A stretch of 42,104 nucleotides of DNA from assembly GCA_964642545.1 (NCBI GenBank), contig CAZXQU010000023.1, forward strand, positions 1 to 42,104, read 5' to 3'. Positions 8,813 through 16,697 of the stretch are shown here, piece by piece; within the stretch, counting starts at the first letter, position 1; the number at the start of each line of letters is the position of its first letter. The stretch comes from QYOJ01 sp964642545 (GTDB lineage Bacteria > Bacteroidota > Bacteroidia > Bacteroidales > FEN-979). A model generated the notes under the pieces. That model was given only the letters and a program-made list of their open reading frames with translations. It did not search any database and had not been told where the DNA came from. Position numbers and translations under genes: made by a program.

Positions 8813-10084
8813 TTAAAAGCTGAAGGTCAGTCCCACGCTTAACCACTTATGCCACCAACCATTTTTGAATTCCGGACTGATTAAGAATTGTTCTCCCTTC
8901 AATTGAATTCCGCCATAAGAGAAGACAATTCCTCCCGATCCGGTAAACATCATGTGCTCAATATCTTCTCCCGGGATTTTGTAGGGGCTTGTATTATTGA
9001 ACATTCCCCCCTGAAGAGTCGCATCATACCCGATTATTTTACCGGAAAAGTCAGCAAAAAAGTAGAATTGGATGTTTCTGGCATGACGAGATTTATTCAG
9101 GGATCGTTTTGATAAATAAAGGTTTGAGAAATAGGAGTTGAACCAGCCTGATCGGATGTATGCACCACCTCCAATATTGGTATATACAGTCCCGAGACTG
9201 CCCGATCCATGTACCAGCAGGTCAAGTCCCGGGAAGGAGACAATCCCTTTTTCAAACCTTGCATAATAGTTGAGTAGAAGATCATTGCCGACCTGGAATT
9301 CCCATCCAAGTGGCTCATTGTTTGTTGGAACTGCATTGTGAAATGTTCTTTGAACATATTCTCCCAGGGAGGCTGGGCCAACAATTCCAATTTGAATTTC
9401 ACTGGTTAGTCTGAATTGGTTTAGGTTGTCATTTGTAATCTTGAAGCTTCCAATGTAAAGATACGCTGCATAGGGTCTGTCTCCAACGAGGATACCTCCT
9501 ACTTTTGTAGTGGAGGGTGTAAACATATCCTGGACAAGAGAGAGACCATAATAGTTTACTCCCCTATTCCAATAGGGTATTAATAATTTGGTTAGGGGAT
9601 TCTGACTTAAGCAGGGCGAGATAAGTGAAAGCCGGATGCCATTCGTGTAAAACCTATCTGTATAGTTGAAGATATCATTATCAAGTTGAATGTGAAAGTA
9701 TCTCTCATGGCTTAAAGTTATCATGGAAGGATAGGGTTCATTTTGAATATAGGCTAGCAGGAATCGCTGGCTGGTTGGTTCATTCAAATCCAGATCGGGA
9801 TATTGACTGTGTAATCTGGATAATGTAAACAGGATATCTGGATTTCTTTGGATTCCTTGTTTTGGAAGGTGTCCAATGATGTCAGTTTCATATATAGGGG
9901 TTAACCTTGATAAAGTGATCGTTTTTGGAATGGCAAGATAGGATAATGGATGTAGAGTCCTTGCCATTTCTCCATGGTAGGAGGCTGTATCACCGAAGGA
10001 CCTAGTCTCATTTAGGAAGGTTTCTTTCGGTAAAAAACCTGTGATTAATAAGAGAAAACAACTAATTGTCAGTATCCGATTCAT
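8813..10084 (-). CDS. LpxR-like outer-membrane lipid A deacylase (DUF2219) with N-terminal extension
   Basis: 423 residues from the ATG at 10084; an in-frame TTG at 10096 is less likely. The signal peptide is MNRILTISCFLLLITGFLPK. LpxR features are LDNDIFNYTDRFYTNGIRLS (about 134-153), holding the Asn-Asp pair and Thr known as active-site residues in Salmonella LpxR; then GDRPYAAYLYIGS; then GPASLGEYVQRTFHNAV with the catalytic-type His249; and LGWEFQVGND. LpxR removes the 3'-acyloxyacyl group of lipid A in the outer membrane. About 105 extra residues lie between the signal peptide and the barrel, which usual LpxR proteins lack. A PagL-like deacylase and lpxK are also in this window. Family confident, substrate inferred. 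Confidence 0.85.
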   Translation of the reverse strand: MNRILTISCFLLLITGFLPKETFLNETRSFGDTASYHGEMARTLHPLSYLAIPKTITLSRLTPIYETDIIGHLPKQGIQRNPDILFTLSRLHSQYPDLDLNEPTSQRFLLAYIQNEPYPSMITLSHERYFHIQLDNDIFNYTDRFYTNGIRLSLISPCLSQNPLTKLLIPYWNRGVNYYGLSLVQDMFTPSTTKVGGILVGDRPYAAYLYIGSFKITNDNLNQFRLTSEIQIGIVGPASLGEYVQRTFHNAVPTNNEPLGWEFQVGNDLLLNYYARFEKGIVSFPGLDLLVHGSGSLGTVYTNIGGGAYIRSGWFNSYFSNLYLSKRSLNKSRHARNIQFYFFADFSGKIIGYDATLQGGMFNNTSPYKIPGEDIEHMMFTGSGGIVFSYGGIQLKGEQFLISPEFKNGWWHKWLSVGLTFSF

Positions 10085-10093
10085 GATCAGGCG

Positions 10094-10101
10094 CAAAGTT
10101 A
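10094..10101 (-). promoter_or_regulatory. -7 box of the LpxR-like gene
   Basis: TAACTTTG on the reverse strand, nine bases before the ATG at 10084, with TTTG (10129-10126) 24 bp upstream, slightly wider than the usual spacing. A very short leader is implied. Confidence 0.4.
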
Positions 10102-10132
10102 CTCATTCCCTTTTCCCGTTTAGACCAAAGAA

Positions 10133-10642
10133 TTGTTTAATTTCGTTAGCAAATATTGGTGTGTGAGATACTTTATCACCGGCATACTACTGGTTTTTAC
10201 ACTCAGTACTTTGGCTCAAAAAGTATTGATTCTAGAGAATGTTGGCAGGGGAAAATATTTCATCTTCAAAGAGGGAGACATCATCCACCTAAGAACCATC
10301 ATTGGGAAATTTGATATTCAGGATGATATCTTCCGGATCAGCGACTCCTCAATTGTTGTAGGGGGGGGCTATCTGATCACCTTCAATAACATAGATTATA
10401 TTGAAAAGACATACAGGAACAGGAAAAGAAATGGTATGTTGGTGATGATTGCAGGTGGTGTTCTAACGGTAATTACCTCTATCAACAATATCTCACATGA
10501 TAAACAAGCGGTAGATCCGCTTTATCTTTCCATCGGTATGGGATTGGCAGCAGCCGGTGGGGTGTGGTATTCAATGGGCACCAGGAAGTACCACATTGGA
10601 AACAAGTGGCGGTTGAAACTATTGGATGGGTTTCCGTACTAG
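10133..10642 (+). CDS. Small exported protein of unknown function
   Basis: Up to 169 residues. No ATG lies near the 5' end; the reading frame can open at a TTG (10133) or a GTG (10163). Either leads into a hydrophobic signal segment, RYFITGILLVFTLSTLAQ, with likely cleavage after LAQ. The mature part has GKYFIFKEGDIIHLRT, a short beta-rich stretch and ISDSSIVVGGG, then two hydrophobic segments (about 104-120 and 133-148) separated by SINNISHDKQAVD. I do not recognise the family. It is convergent with, and directly abuts, the purine nucleoside phosphorylase gene. Confidence 0.6.
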   Translation: MFNFVSKYWCVRYFITGILLVFTLSTLAQKVLILENVGRGKYFIFKEGDIIHLRTIIGKFDIQDDIFRISDSSIVVGGGYLITFNNIDYIEKTYRNRKRNGMLVMIAGGVLTVITSINNISHDKQAVDPLYLSIGMGLAAAGGVWYSMGTRKYHIGNKWRLKLLDGFPY

Positions 10643-11455
10643 CTAAACTTTTTTCAAGAGATCTTTGATGATCGCTGTCATCTTTGGCTCAGCCCTGCTG
10701 GCGGCTTCGATCACGTCCTGATGTGAAATCTCAACGATTTTTCCCAGGACACCGAGATCTGAAATTACAGATACAGCGAAACATTTCATCCCTAGGTGAC
10801 GGGCTGTGATCACCTCGGGAACAGTTGACATTCCTACAGCATCTGCTCCAATCACCCGGATGTAATTGTATTCAGCGGGTGTTTCGAATGTGGGGCCTGT
10901 TACAGCGGCATAGGTGCCTCTTTGCAGTCTTATCTTGTGCTTGGTGGCAATGCGAAATATGGATTCTATCAATCCCGGATCATAGGCATGACTCATGTCA
11001 GGAAATCGTGGCCCCATTTCCGAATCGTTTGGGCCAAGCAGGGGGTTATCACCCATCAGGTTTATGTGATCATCAATGACCATTAGATCCCCAATTTCGA
11101 AATCAGGATTTAAACCGCCACTGGCATTGGAAAGAATCAATGTTGAAACCCCAAGATAATTCATAATCCGAATTGGGAAAGCGATTTCTTGCATGGTATA
11201 TCCTTCGTAATAATGAAAGCGCCCCTGCATCGCAACAACCTGATGATCTGACATTTTTCCAAAAATTAGCTGACCATGATGACCATCAACGGTTGAAACA
11301 GGAAAATTTGGAATAAACTCATATGGAATTGTATGTTCGATCTCAATTTCGTTGACTAGGCCTCCTAACCCTGTCCCCAAAATTATCCCAACTTCAGGCT
11401 TTATAGATGATTTACCCTCCAGGTACTCAATAGTTTCGTGTATTTTTTTCAACAT
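10643..11455 (-). CDS. punA: Purine nucleoside phosphorylase, class I (trimeric)
   Basis: 270 residues; phosphorolysis of purine (deoxy)nucleosides to base and pentose-1-phosphate in the cytoplasm. Signatures: GIILGTGLGGL (23-33), phosphate-site VDGHHGQL, MQGRFHYYEGY, NASGGLNPDFEIGDLMVIDD, GPTFETPAEY (187-196) and GADAVGMSTVPEV. The purine-binding Glu201 and His257 of the human enzyme correspond to Glu191 and His245 here. The human Asn243 position is Asp233 (in SVISDLG), a change that in the human enzyme broadens use toward 6-aminopurines. The 5' end overlaps lpxK by 29 bp, so the two are co-transcribed. Confidence 0.93.
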   Translation of the reverse strand: MLKKIHETIEYLEGKSSIKPEVGIILGTGLGGLVNEIEIEHTIPYEFIPNFPVSTVDGHHGQLIFGKMSDHQVVAMQGRFHYYEGYTMQEIAFPIRIMNYLGVSTLILSNASGGLNPDFEIGDLMVIDDHINLMGDNPLLGPNDSEMGPRFPDMSHAYDPGLIESIFRIATKHKIRLQRGTYAAVTGPTFETPAEYNYIRVIGADAVGMSTVPEVITARHLGMKCFAVSVISDLGVLGKIVEISHQDVIEAASRAEPKMTAIIKDLLKKV

Positions 11456-12491
11456 AATTCAGAATAGTTTGATCGAAAAGACTTTTTTCATCGCCATGAA
11501 ATTTAATCGTAATTGGGAGATAAAACAATGGCAATCGTTTGACAAAAGTACTCAGTTCCGGAGTTTTAATCCGCATAATGTCTTTTTCTGTCGTAAAGAT
11601 CACCTTTTTGCGGGTCGGAAGGGCGTCAAATCGATTTTTAATCTTTTTCAAATCATCCAATGAATAGGGGTGGTGATCGGGAAATTGCATCACGTCCAAT
11701 TCACGGCAATGCCTTCGAAGATGCTCCCTGATTGGGTAATCGTTTGCAATCCCTGAAAAGAGGAGTATCATTGAACTGGAGTAAGGAGAAACAGTTGTAG
11801 AAGATGGGGATACAATTATGGGTTCGCAATAATTAATAAAAGAAAAGAAAATCTGCTGGTTCTGGCGTGGGTGTAGCTCTTCAATAATCCTACGCCTTGT
11901 AATAGGAGAAAAGACCTTGGGCGTTTTTGTAACGACAATAATATCCGCTCGTCTTGCTCCACACGAGAATTCTCTCAAAGTACCGGAAGGCAACACGAAA
12001 TCATCAGTGTAGAGCTTATGAAAGTCTGTCAGGAGAATTGACAATCCAGGTTTTACATGTCGGTGTTGAAATCCATCATCAAGAAGGATTACATCAAGTT
12101 TGTGAAATTTTTTTTGCAATACCTCAACACCTTCTACCCTGTTCTCATCAACAGCAACCTTAATGTCTTCGTATTTTTTTGCATATTGCAATGGTTCATC
12201 CCCAACATATTTATAGGCCGATCTCTTGGATGCGAGTACAAACCCTTTACTGGATCTTCCGTAACCACGGCTTAATGTTGCCACAAAAAATCGGTCCTGT
12301 AAAAGCCTGATTAAATATTCAATATGAGGCGTCTTGCCAGTCCCACCGCAAGAGAGGTTGCCGATAACAATAATTGGTGTGTCAAATTTCCTGGAAGGCA
12401 AACATTCGCATGAAAATAGCCAGTTTCGGAACGCCATAGCTATCCCATAAAGGAGAGAAAAGGGAAACAAAAGGGCCTGATAAAATTTCAT
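11427..12491 (-). CDS. lpxK: Tetraacyldisaccharide 4'-kinase
   Basis: 354 residues. Phosphorylates the 4' position of the lipid A disaccharide at the inner face of the inner membrane. An N-terminal membrane-associating helix (about 1-25) precedes the P-loop GNLSCGGTGKTP (44-55). Also seen are LSRGYGR, VGDEPLQYAKK, VILLDDGFQHRHVKPGLSI and LPSGTLREF, all typical of LpxK. The presence of lpxK implies Raetz-pathway lipid A, consistent with the two lipid A deacylase-like proteins nearby. The stop is inside the 5' end of the phosphorylase gene. Confidence 0.95.
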   Translation of the reverse strand: MKFYQALLFPFSLLYGIAMAFRNWLFSCECLPSRKFDTPIIVIGNLSCGGTGKTPHIEYLIRLLQDRFFVATLSRGYGRSSKGFVLASKRSAYKYVGDEPLQYAKKYEDIKVAVDENRVEGVEVLQKKFHKLDVILLDDGFQHRHVKPGLSILLTDFHKLYTDDFVLPSGTLREFSCGARRADIIVVTKTPKVFSPITRRRIIEELHPRQNQQIFFSFINYCEPIIVSPSSTTVSPYSSSMILLFSGIANDYPIREHLRRHCRELDVMQFPDHHPYSLDDLKKIKNRFDALPTRKKVIFTTEKDIMRIKTPELSTFVKRLPLFYLPITIKFHGDEKSLFDQTILNYVEKNTRNY

Positions 12492-12539
12492 TTTCGCTCG
12501 GGAGAGCCGAAAATTACAAAGAATTTATTAAAGAACCAA

Positions 12540-12582
12540 CACTGTTAGGAAGAATCCCTAACAGTGGCAGGAGACTTCCTGC
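12540..12582 (-). terminator. Two adjacent hairpins after the receiver gene
   Basis: On the reverse strand the receiver stop codon runs straight into a 6-bp stem with a 4-nt loop (12582-12577 with 12572-12567) and then a perfect 10-bp stem with a 7-nt loop (12566-12557 with 12549-12540), followed by a moderately U-rich tail. Most likely a terminator, possibly processed; the poly-U is weak. Confidence 0.5.
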
Positions 12583-12980
12583 TAGTTATTGTGGATATTC
12601 TCTCGTTGAAGAAATTCAAGATTCTTTACTAAATCTTTTATTCCGTAGTCCAGTTTATTTGTTTTCATGATATAATCCGAAGCTCCTGAATCGATAAGTT
12701 GCATTGCCAAAATTGGATCATCAAAAGTTGAAAAGAAGATAACCTGGGTTGTGGGAGAGAGTTGTTTTGTCATTCTAAGAAAGTCCATCCCAGAATGGTC
12801 TGCGAGGTCAAATTCTGTAATGAGATAATTGGGTATAACTCCCTTTCGAAGACGGTAAAGGCATTCTTCGGCCGAATGGTAAAGTTGAACATTGACAAAC
12901 CTCTTAATTGTCAAATGATATTTAAGAAGGCTGCTATGAATCGGGTTTTTGTCTACAATAAAAATCAGCGCTGATTTCAT
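12582..12980 (-). CDS. Stand-alone receiver-domain protein with Glu at the phospho-acceptor position
   Basis: 132 residues covering only a response-regulator receiver fold, with no output domain. Landmarks align with CheY-type receivers: first strand ALIFIVDKNPI (acid pocket Asp10, but Lys11 where a second acid is usual), PNYLITEFDLADHSGMDFLR, where Glu56 falls exactly on the phosphorylated Asp, FFSTFDD with Ser84 at the conserved Ser/Thr, and SGASDYIMK with invariant Lys106. The Glu56 codon reads gaa. A receiver with D-to-E at this site may be locked in an active-like state or act as a non-phosphorylated interaction module. No histidine kinase is nearby. The receiver assignment is firm; constitutive activity is inference. 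Confidence 0.85.
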   Translation of the reverse strand: MKSALIFIVDKNPIHSSLLKYHLTIKRFVNVQLYHSAEECLYRLRKGVIPNYLITEFDLADHSGMDFLRMTKQLSPTTQVIFFSTFDDPILAMQLIDSGASDYIMKTNKLDYGIKDLVKNLEFLQRENIHNN

Positions 12981-13074
12981 ATGTCAAAGATTTCACTTTT
13001 TTTGGTCACTATGTGCTTCTTTTAATGTTTTTTATTAACAAGGTTTTGAACAATCCTATTCAATCGTAGGTATG

Positions 13075-13105
13075 TTGGTTTTATGAGGCCCATTTACTAC
13101 CTTTG
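13075..13105 (+). promoter_or_regulatory. Promoter of the Nif3/zinc-ribbon/TPR unit
   Basis: TTG at 13075-13077, a 20-bp spacer, then TACCTTTG at 13098-13105, 19 bp before the ATG at 13125. Confidence 0.65.
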
Positions 13106-13124
13106 ATGCGACAACAACGAATTG

Positions 13125-14219
13125 ATGAAACTAGAAGAAGTCATTTCTGTTCTGGAATCCTGGGCTCCTTTATCATTTCAAGAGGATTGGGATAATTCAG
13201 GTTTGATTATTGGAGATCCCATGAATGAAATTTCCGGCATGATGGTGAGTCTGGATACAACCCTGGCGGTACTTGAGGAGGCACATGCTCACCATTGTAA
13301 CCTTGTCATTTCTCACCATCCCTTGATTTTCAAGGGAGTAACTAAGATAACGCCTCATATACCAGAATACAAGGCAATTCAGTTTGCGATACAGAATGAT
13401 ATCTCAGTTTTCGCTCTGCATACAAACCTTGATAACAAAAAAGATAGCCTGAATCATCTTCTAGGGAGTAAAATAGGCCTGGAAAAAATGCAGATCCTTC
13501 AACCCAGAAAAGGATACCTGAAAAAACTTGTTACATTTTGCCCTTCGAATCATGCGGATAGTATAAGAGAATCACTATTTGATGCAGGGGCTGGATATAT
13601 AGGCAATTATGATTGCTGCAGCTTTAATATACCTGGACATGGGACCTTCAGAGCTTTGGATTTGGCAAATCCATTTGTAGGAGAAAAGAATAAAACTCAT
13701 GTTGAAGATGAGATTAGAATTGAGGTTATTTTTCCTGAATACATTGAGCAAGGATTAATTAAAGCGTTACTCCAGAGTCATCCCTACGAGGAGGTAGCGT
13801 ATGACCTTTATCCCCTGGATAATCTTTTTAACCAGGTTGGATCAGGTATTTCTGGTTTACTTCCTCATCCAATGAAAGCTGGAGATTTTCTCAAGATGGT
13901 AAAACAAACCTATGAGTTAGAACTCGTACGTCATTCAAACTCAGGGGATAAATTGATAAAAACTGTAGCTATTTGTAGCGGATCAGGCTCTTTTCTCATT
14001 CGGAACGTTCGTCAAAATGGCATTGATGCTTTTTTAACAGGTGATCTTAAGTATCATGATTTTCAGGAAGTATCGGGGACCTTACTACTAGTAGATATTG
14101 GTCATTTCGAGAGTGAAGAATTTGTTAAAGAGATGCTGAAGGAAATACTAATCGAAAAATTTCCTAACTTTGCGGTCCTCATTTCAGAACGTGAGTCAAA
14201 CCCGATAAAATATTTTTAA
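13125..14219 (+). CDS. Nif3-like dinuclear metal-centre protein
   Basis: 364 residues from the ATG at 13125; a TTG directly before it is not needed. The Nif3/YbgI/YqfO family is recognised from WAPLSFQEDWDNSGLIIGDP near the N-terminus, metal-binding HHPLIFKG and HTNLDN, and the C-terminal ligands in DIGHFESEEF. The longer, YqfO-like form carries an inserted central domain (about 130-230, with FPEYIEQGLIKALLQSHPYE). Members form hexamers with two metals per subunit. Names such as GTP cyclohydrolase type 2 are weakly supported and function is unsettled. It heads a tight three-gene unit with the zinc-ribbon protein, a common neighbourhood for this family. Confidence 0.9.
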   Translation: MKLEEVISVLESWAPLSFQEDWDNSGLIIGDPMNEISGMMVSLDTTLAVLEEAHAHHCNLVISHHPLIFKGVTKITPHIPEYKAIQFAIQNDISVFALHTNLDNKKDSLNHLLGSKIGLEKMQILQPRKGYLKKLVTFCPSNHADSIRESLFDAGAGYIGNYDCCSFNIPGHGTFRALDLANPFVGEKNKTHVEDEIRIEVIFPEYIEQGLIKALLQSHPYEEVAYDLYPLDNLFNQVGSGISGLLPHPMKAGDFLKMVKQTYELELVRHSNSGDKLIKTVAICSGSGSFLIRNVRQNGIDAFLTGDLKYHDFQEVSGTLLLVDIGHFESEEFVKEMLKEILIEKFPNFAVLISERESNPIKYF

Positions 14220-14229
14220 GAGCTGAATT

Positions 14230-15153
14230 ATGGCTAAAAAGACAAGTGATCCAATTGCAACTTCTGAACCTTCAAAGCTGAAAAAGAAAGTAGCACCCAA
14301 AACGAAGAGTGTGGTAAAGAAAGTGACCACAAAGGAGGAGCTTAAGGACGAAATTGTTGTGAAAGAACCTCCTGTAACTAAGGTTAAACAAAAGAGAGAG
14401 CCCTCTGATGAAAAGTTGGAGTTCTCAAATGAACAAAAACTCGTTGCACTTTATAATCTTCAACAGATAGATTCTCAAGTTGATAAAATCAGGATTATTC
14501 GCGGAGAACTACCTCTAGAGGTTCAGGATCTGGAAGATGAAATTGCCGGACTTGAAACACGTGTCGATAATTATATTCAGGAGACTGTTGTGATTGAAAA
14601 ATCAATGCTGGAGAAATTGAACGCTATTAAAGAGAGCCAGGTTTTGATCAAGCGCTATGAAGAACAGCAAATGAACGTTCGTAACAACAGGGAATATGAC
14701 TCATTAACCAAGGAGATTGAGTTTCAAAATCTGGAAATACAGCTTTCCGAAAAACGTATTAAGGAATTTCAAAATACGATGGAGGGAAAGAAGCAAGAAA
14801 TTGACCGGTTGCAGAGTGTTCTCGCAGAAAGAAGAAGCGATCTTGAAATCAAGAAGAGCGAGTTGGATGATATTGTTTCAGAGACTGAAAAGGAGGAGAA
14901 TGATTTGATATCAAGATCGGAGGAGAATCAAAATTATATTGAAGACCGTCTTCTAACTGCGTATTCAAGAATTCGCAAAAATGCTCGGAATGGTCTTGCA
15001 GTTGTGCAGATTGAAAGGGATGCTTGTGGAGGATGTTTCAATAAAATACCTCCTCAACATCAACTTGATATCAGGATGCATAAGAAAATCATTGTTTGCG
15101 AATATTGCGGGAGAATCTTAGTTGATGATGGGATCGTCAATTATGTAAAATAA
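14230..15153 (+). CDS. Coiled-coil protein with C4 zinc ribbon (DUF164)
   Basis: 307 residues. A lysine-rich, low-complexity tail (1-65) precedes a long coiled coil (about 75-235, heptad-like E/K/L/I spacing), then a C-terminal zinc ribbon with two Cys pairs, CGGC and CEYC, separated by IPPQHQLDIRMHKKIIV. This is the C4 zinc-ribbon/DUF164 family, widely linked with nif3 genes. The helical hairpin plus ribbon suggests nucleic-acid or protein binding, but no function is established. The lysine-rich N-terminal extension is not typical of shorter homologues. It starts 10 bp after the Nif3 gene, and its stop shares a base with the next start (TAATG). Confidence 0.85.
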   Translation: MAKKTSDPIATSEPSKLKKKVAPKTKSVVKKVTTKEELKDEIVVKEPPVTKVKQKREPSDEKLEFSNEQKLVALYNLQQIDSQVDKIRIIRGELPLEVQDLEDEIAGLETRVDNYIQETVVIEKSMLEKLNAIKESQVLIKRYEEQQMNVRNNREYDSLTKEIEFQNLEIQLSEKRIKEFQNTMEGKKQEIDRLQSVLAERRSDLEIKKSELDDIVSETEKEENDLISRSEENQNYIEDRLLTAYSRIRKNARNGLAVVQIERDACGGCFNKIPPQHQLDIRMHKKIIVCEYCGRILVDDGIVNYVK

Positions 15154-16697
15154 TGTCCTTTATATATATTACAAAAAGAGCGCTGCGCGGGAACTTTTTT
15201 TTCCTGGTCGGCACTTTCGTTTTTTTATCAGGATCCCTATACTCTCAGTATATTTTTGATGATAAGTGTCAAAAAGCGTATCAAGAGATTCTGATGTTCC
15301 GTTTTCAGAAAGCTAACGAACTTCTGCATCAGGAAAGAGATGAGCATCCCGATAATTTGCTCCCAGTCTTTCTTGAAAATTATATCGATTTTTTCAAACT
15401 CTTTACGGGTGAAGATAAACTGGTTTTCGAAAATTTAAAGAGAAACAAATCAGATCGCCTCAATATTATTGAACGTGGAGATAAAAATTCTCCTTATTAT
15501 CGATATTGCATTGCAGGGATAACACTTCAATGGGCATTTGTGCGTATAAAATTCGGGGAATATACTACAGCTGCTTTCGAGATTAGAAAAGCATACATTC
15601 TTCTCTCTGAAAATGAGAAGCTTTTCCCTGATTTTCTCCCCAACCAGATCGGATTAGGAATACTCCATATCATTGTTGGACTTGTCCCTGAAAAGTATCA
15701 GTGGCTCGTTAATCTTGCCGGGTTTGAAGGAACTATTAAAGAAGGAGTTTCGGAATTGAATAGTGTGTTAGAATACAACGGTAATAATCCGGTTTTCTTA
15801 CTTTTTAAACCTGAAGCATGTTTTTACCTGGCTTTCGTTGATGTGAATCTCCTAAACAATAAGAAAGAGTCATTGTCTCTGATTAAACGATTTGATAATG
15901 ATCTTTACCTTCAGGAATTTAAACAAAGCCCGTTGATCATTTATGCAAAGTCGAGTATATATATGAAAAATGGGAGAAACGATGAAGTAATTGCTCTTCT
16001 TCAGGATTATCATCCTTTGCCCAATACATACCCATTTGTTTTTCTTACTTACCTTGAAGGAATTGCCAGGTTAAACCGGCTGGATACATCGGCCATCATC
16101 TTTCTCAACCGTTTCATTAATGAGTTTGCCGGGATTAATTATATAAAAGCTGGCTACCAGAAGCTGGCATGGTCATATCTGCTTCAGGATGATACGTTGG
16201 CGTATAGAAAGGAGATCGAGAAAGCGGGAACAAAAGGAAATTCGATCGTTGATGAAGATAAGCAGGCACTTTCGGAATATAATGTTGGGATTATTCCGGC
16301 AATTCCATTATTAAAGGCACGGCTTCTTTTTGATGGAGGGTATTACCATGACGCGCTGAAAGTCTTATTAAATACATCGCTTGAGAGTTATTTGCATAGT
16401 AAAAAAGACCTAACTGAATATTCGTATCGCTTAGGCAGGATTTATCATGCACTGGGAAATATGCCAAAAGCTATTCAATACTATACATCTACTATCGTAA
16501 ATGGACGCAATCTTCCACATTACTTCGCTGCCAACGCTGCATTAAATCTGGGATGGATTTATGAAGAAGAGGGTAATTATGTTGCTGCAGATATAAATTT
16601 TCGGCTCTGTGCTTCAATGAAATATGATGAATACGAAAACAGCCTTCGTCAAAAAGCAAAGGCTGGTCTCAGCAGATTAAAAAATATTCAGAATTAA
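15153..16697 (+). CDS. Tetratricopeptide-repeat exported protein
   Basis: 514 residues. A signal peptide (about 10-31, ending SGSLYSQ) suggests export. Helical repeats follow throughout; the clearest TPR units are near the C-terminus (YSYRLGRIYHALGNMPKAIQ and AALNLGWIYEEEGNYVAADI). The central FLPNQIGLGILHIIVGLVPE region recalls the Iml2/TPR39-like group, but I would not assign it. It is translationally coupled to the zinc-ribbon gene by a 1-bp overlap. Its TAA overlaps by four bases the stop of the convergent porin gene. A scaffold or envelope-assembly role is possible; no enzymatic residues are evident. Confidence 0.75.
   Translation: MSFIYITKRALRGNFFFLVGTFVFLSGSLYSQYIFDDKCQKAYQEILMFRFQKANELLHQERDEHPDNLLPVFLENYIDFFKLFTGEDKLVFENLKRNKSDRLNIIERGDKNSPYYRYCIAGITLQWAFVRIKFGEYTTAAFEIRKAYILLSENEKLFPDFLPNQIGLGILHIIVGLVPEKYQWLVNLAGFEGTIKEGVSELNSVLEYNGNNPVFLLFKPEACFYLAFVDVNLLNNKKESLSLIKRFDNDLYLQEFKQSPLIIYAKSSIYMKNGRNDEVIALLQDYHPLPNTYPFVFLTYLEGIARLNRLDTSAIIFLNRFINEFAGINYIKAGYQKLAWSYLLQDDTLAYRKEIEKAGTKGNSIVDEDKQALSEYNVGIIPAIPLLKARLLFDGGYYHDALKVLLNTSLESYLHSKKDLTEYSYRLGRIYHALGNMPKAIQYYTSTIVNGRNLPHYFAANAALNLGWIYEEEGNYVAADINFRLCASMKYDEYENSLRQKAKAGLSRLKNIQN

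Noticed and set aside
12981..13074. Riboswitch or tRNA in the spacer before the Nif3 gene, and in the spacers before proS and the peroxiredoxin gene
   Set aside because: No cloverleaf, T-loop consensus, or riboswitch core motifs; these AT-rich spacers are short and hold only promoter-like elements.
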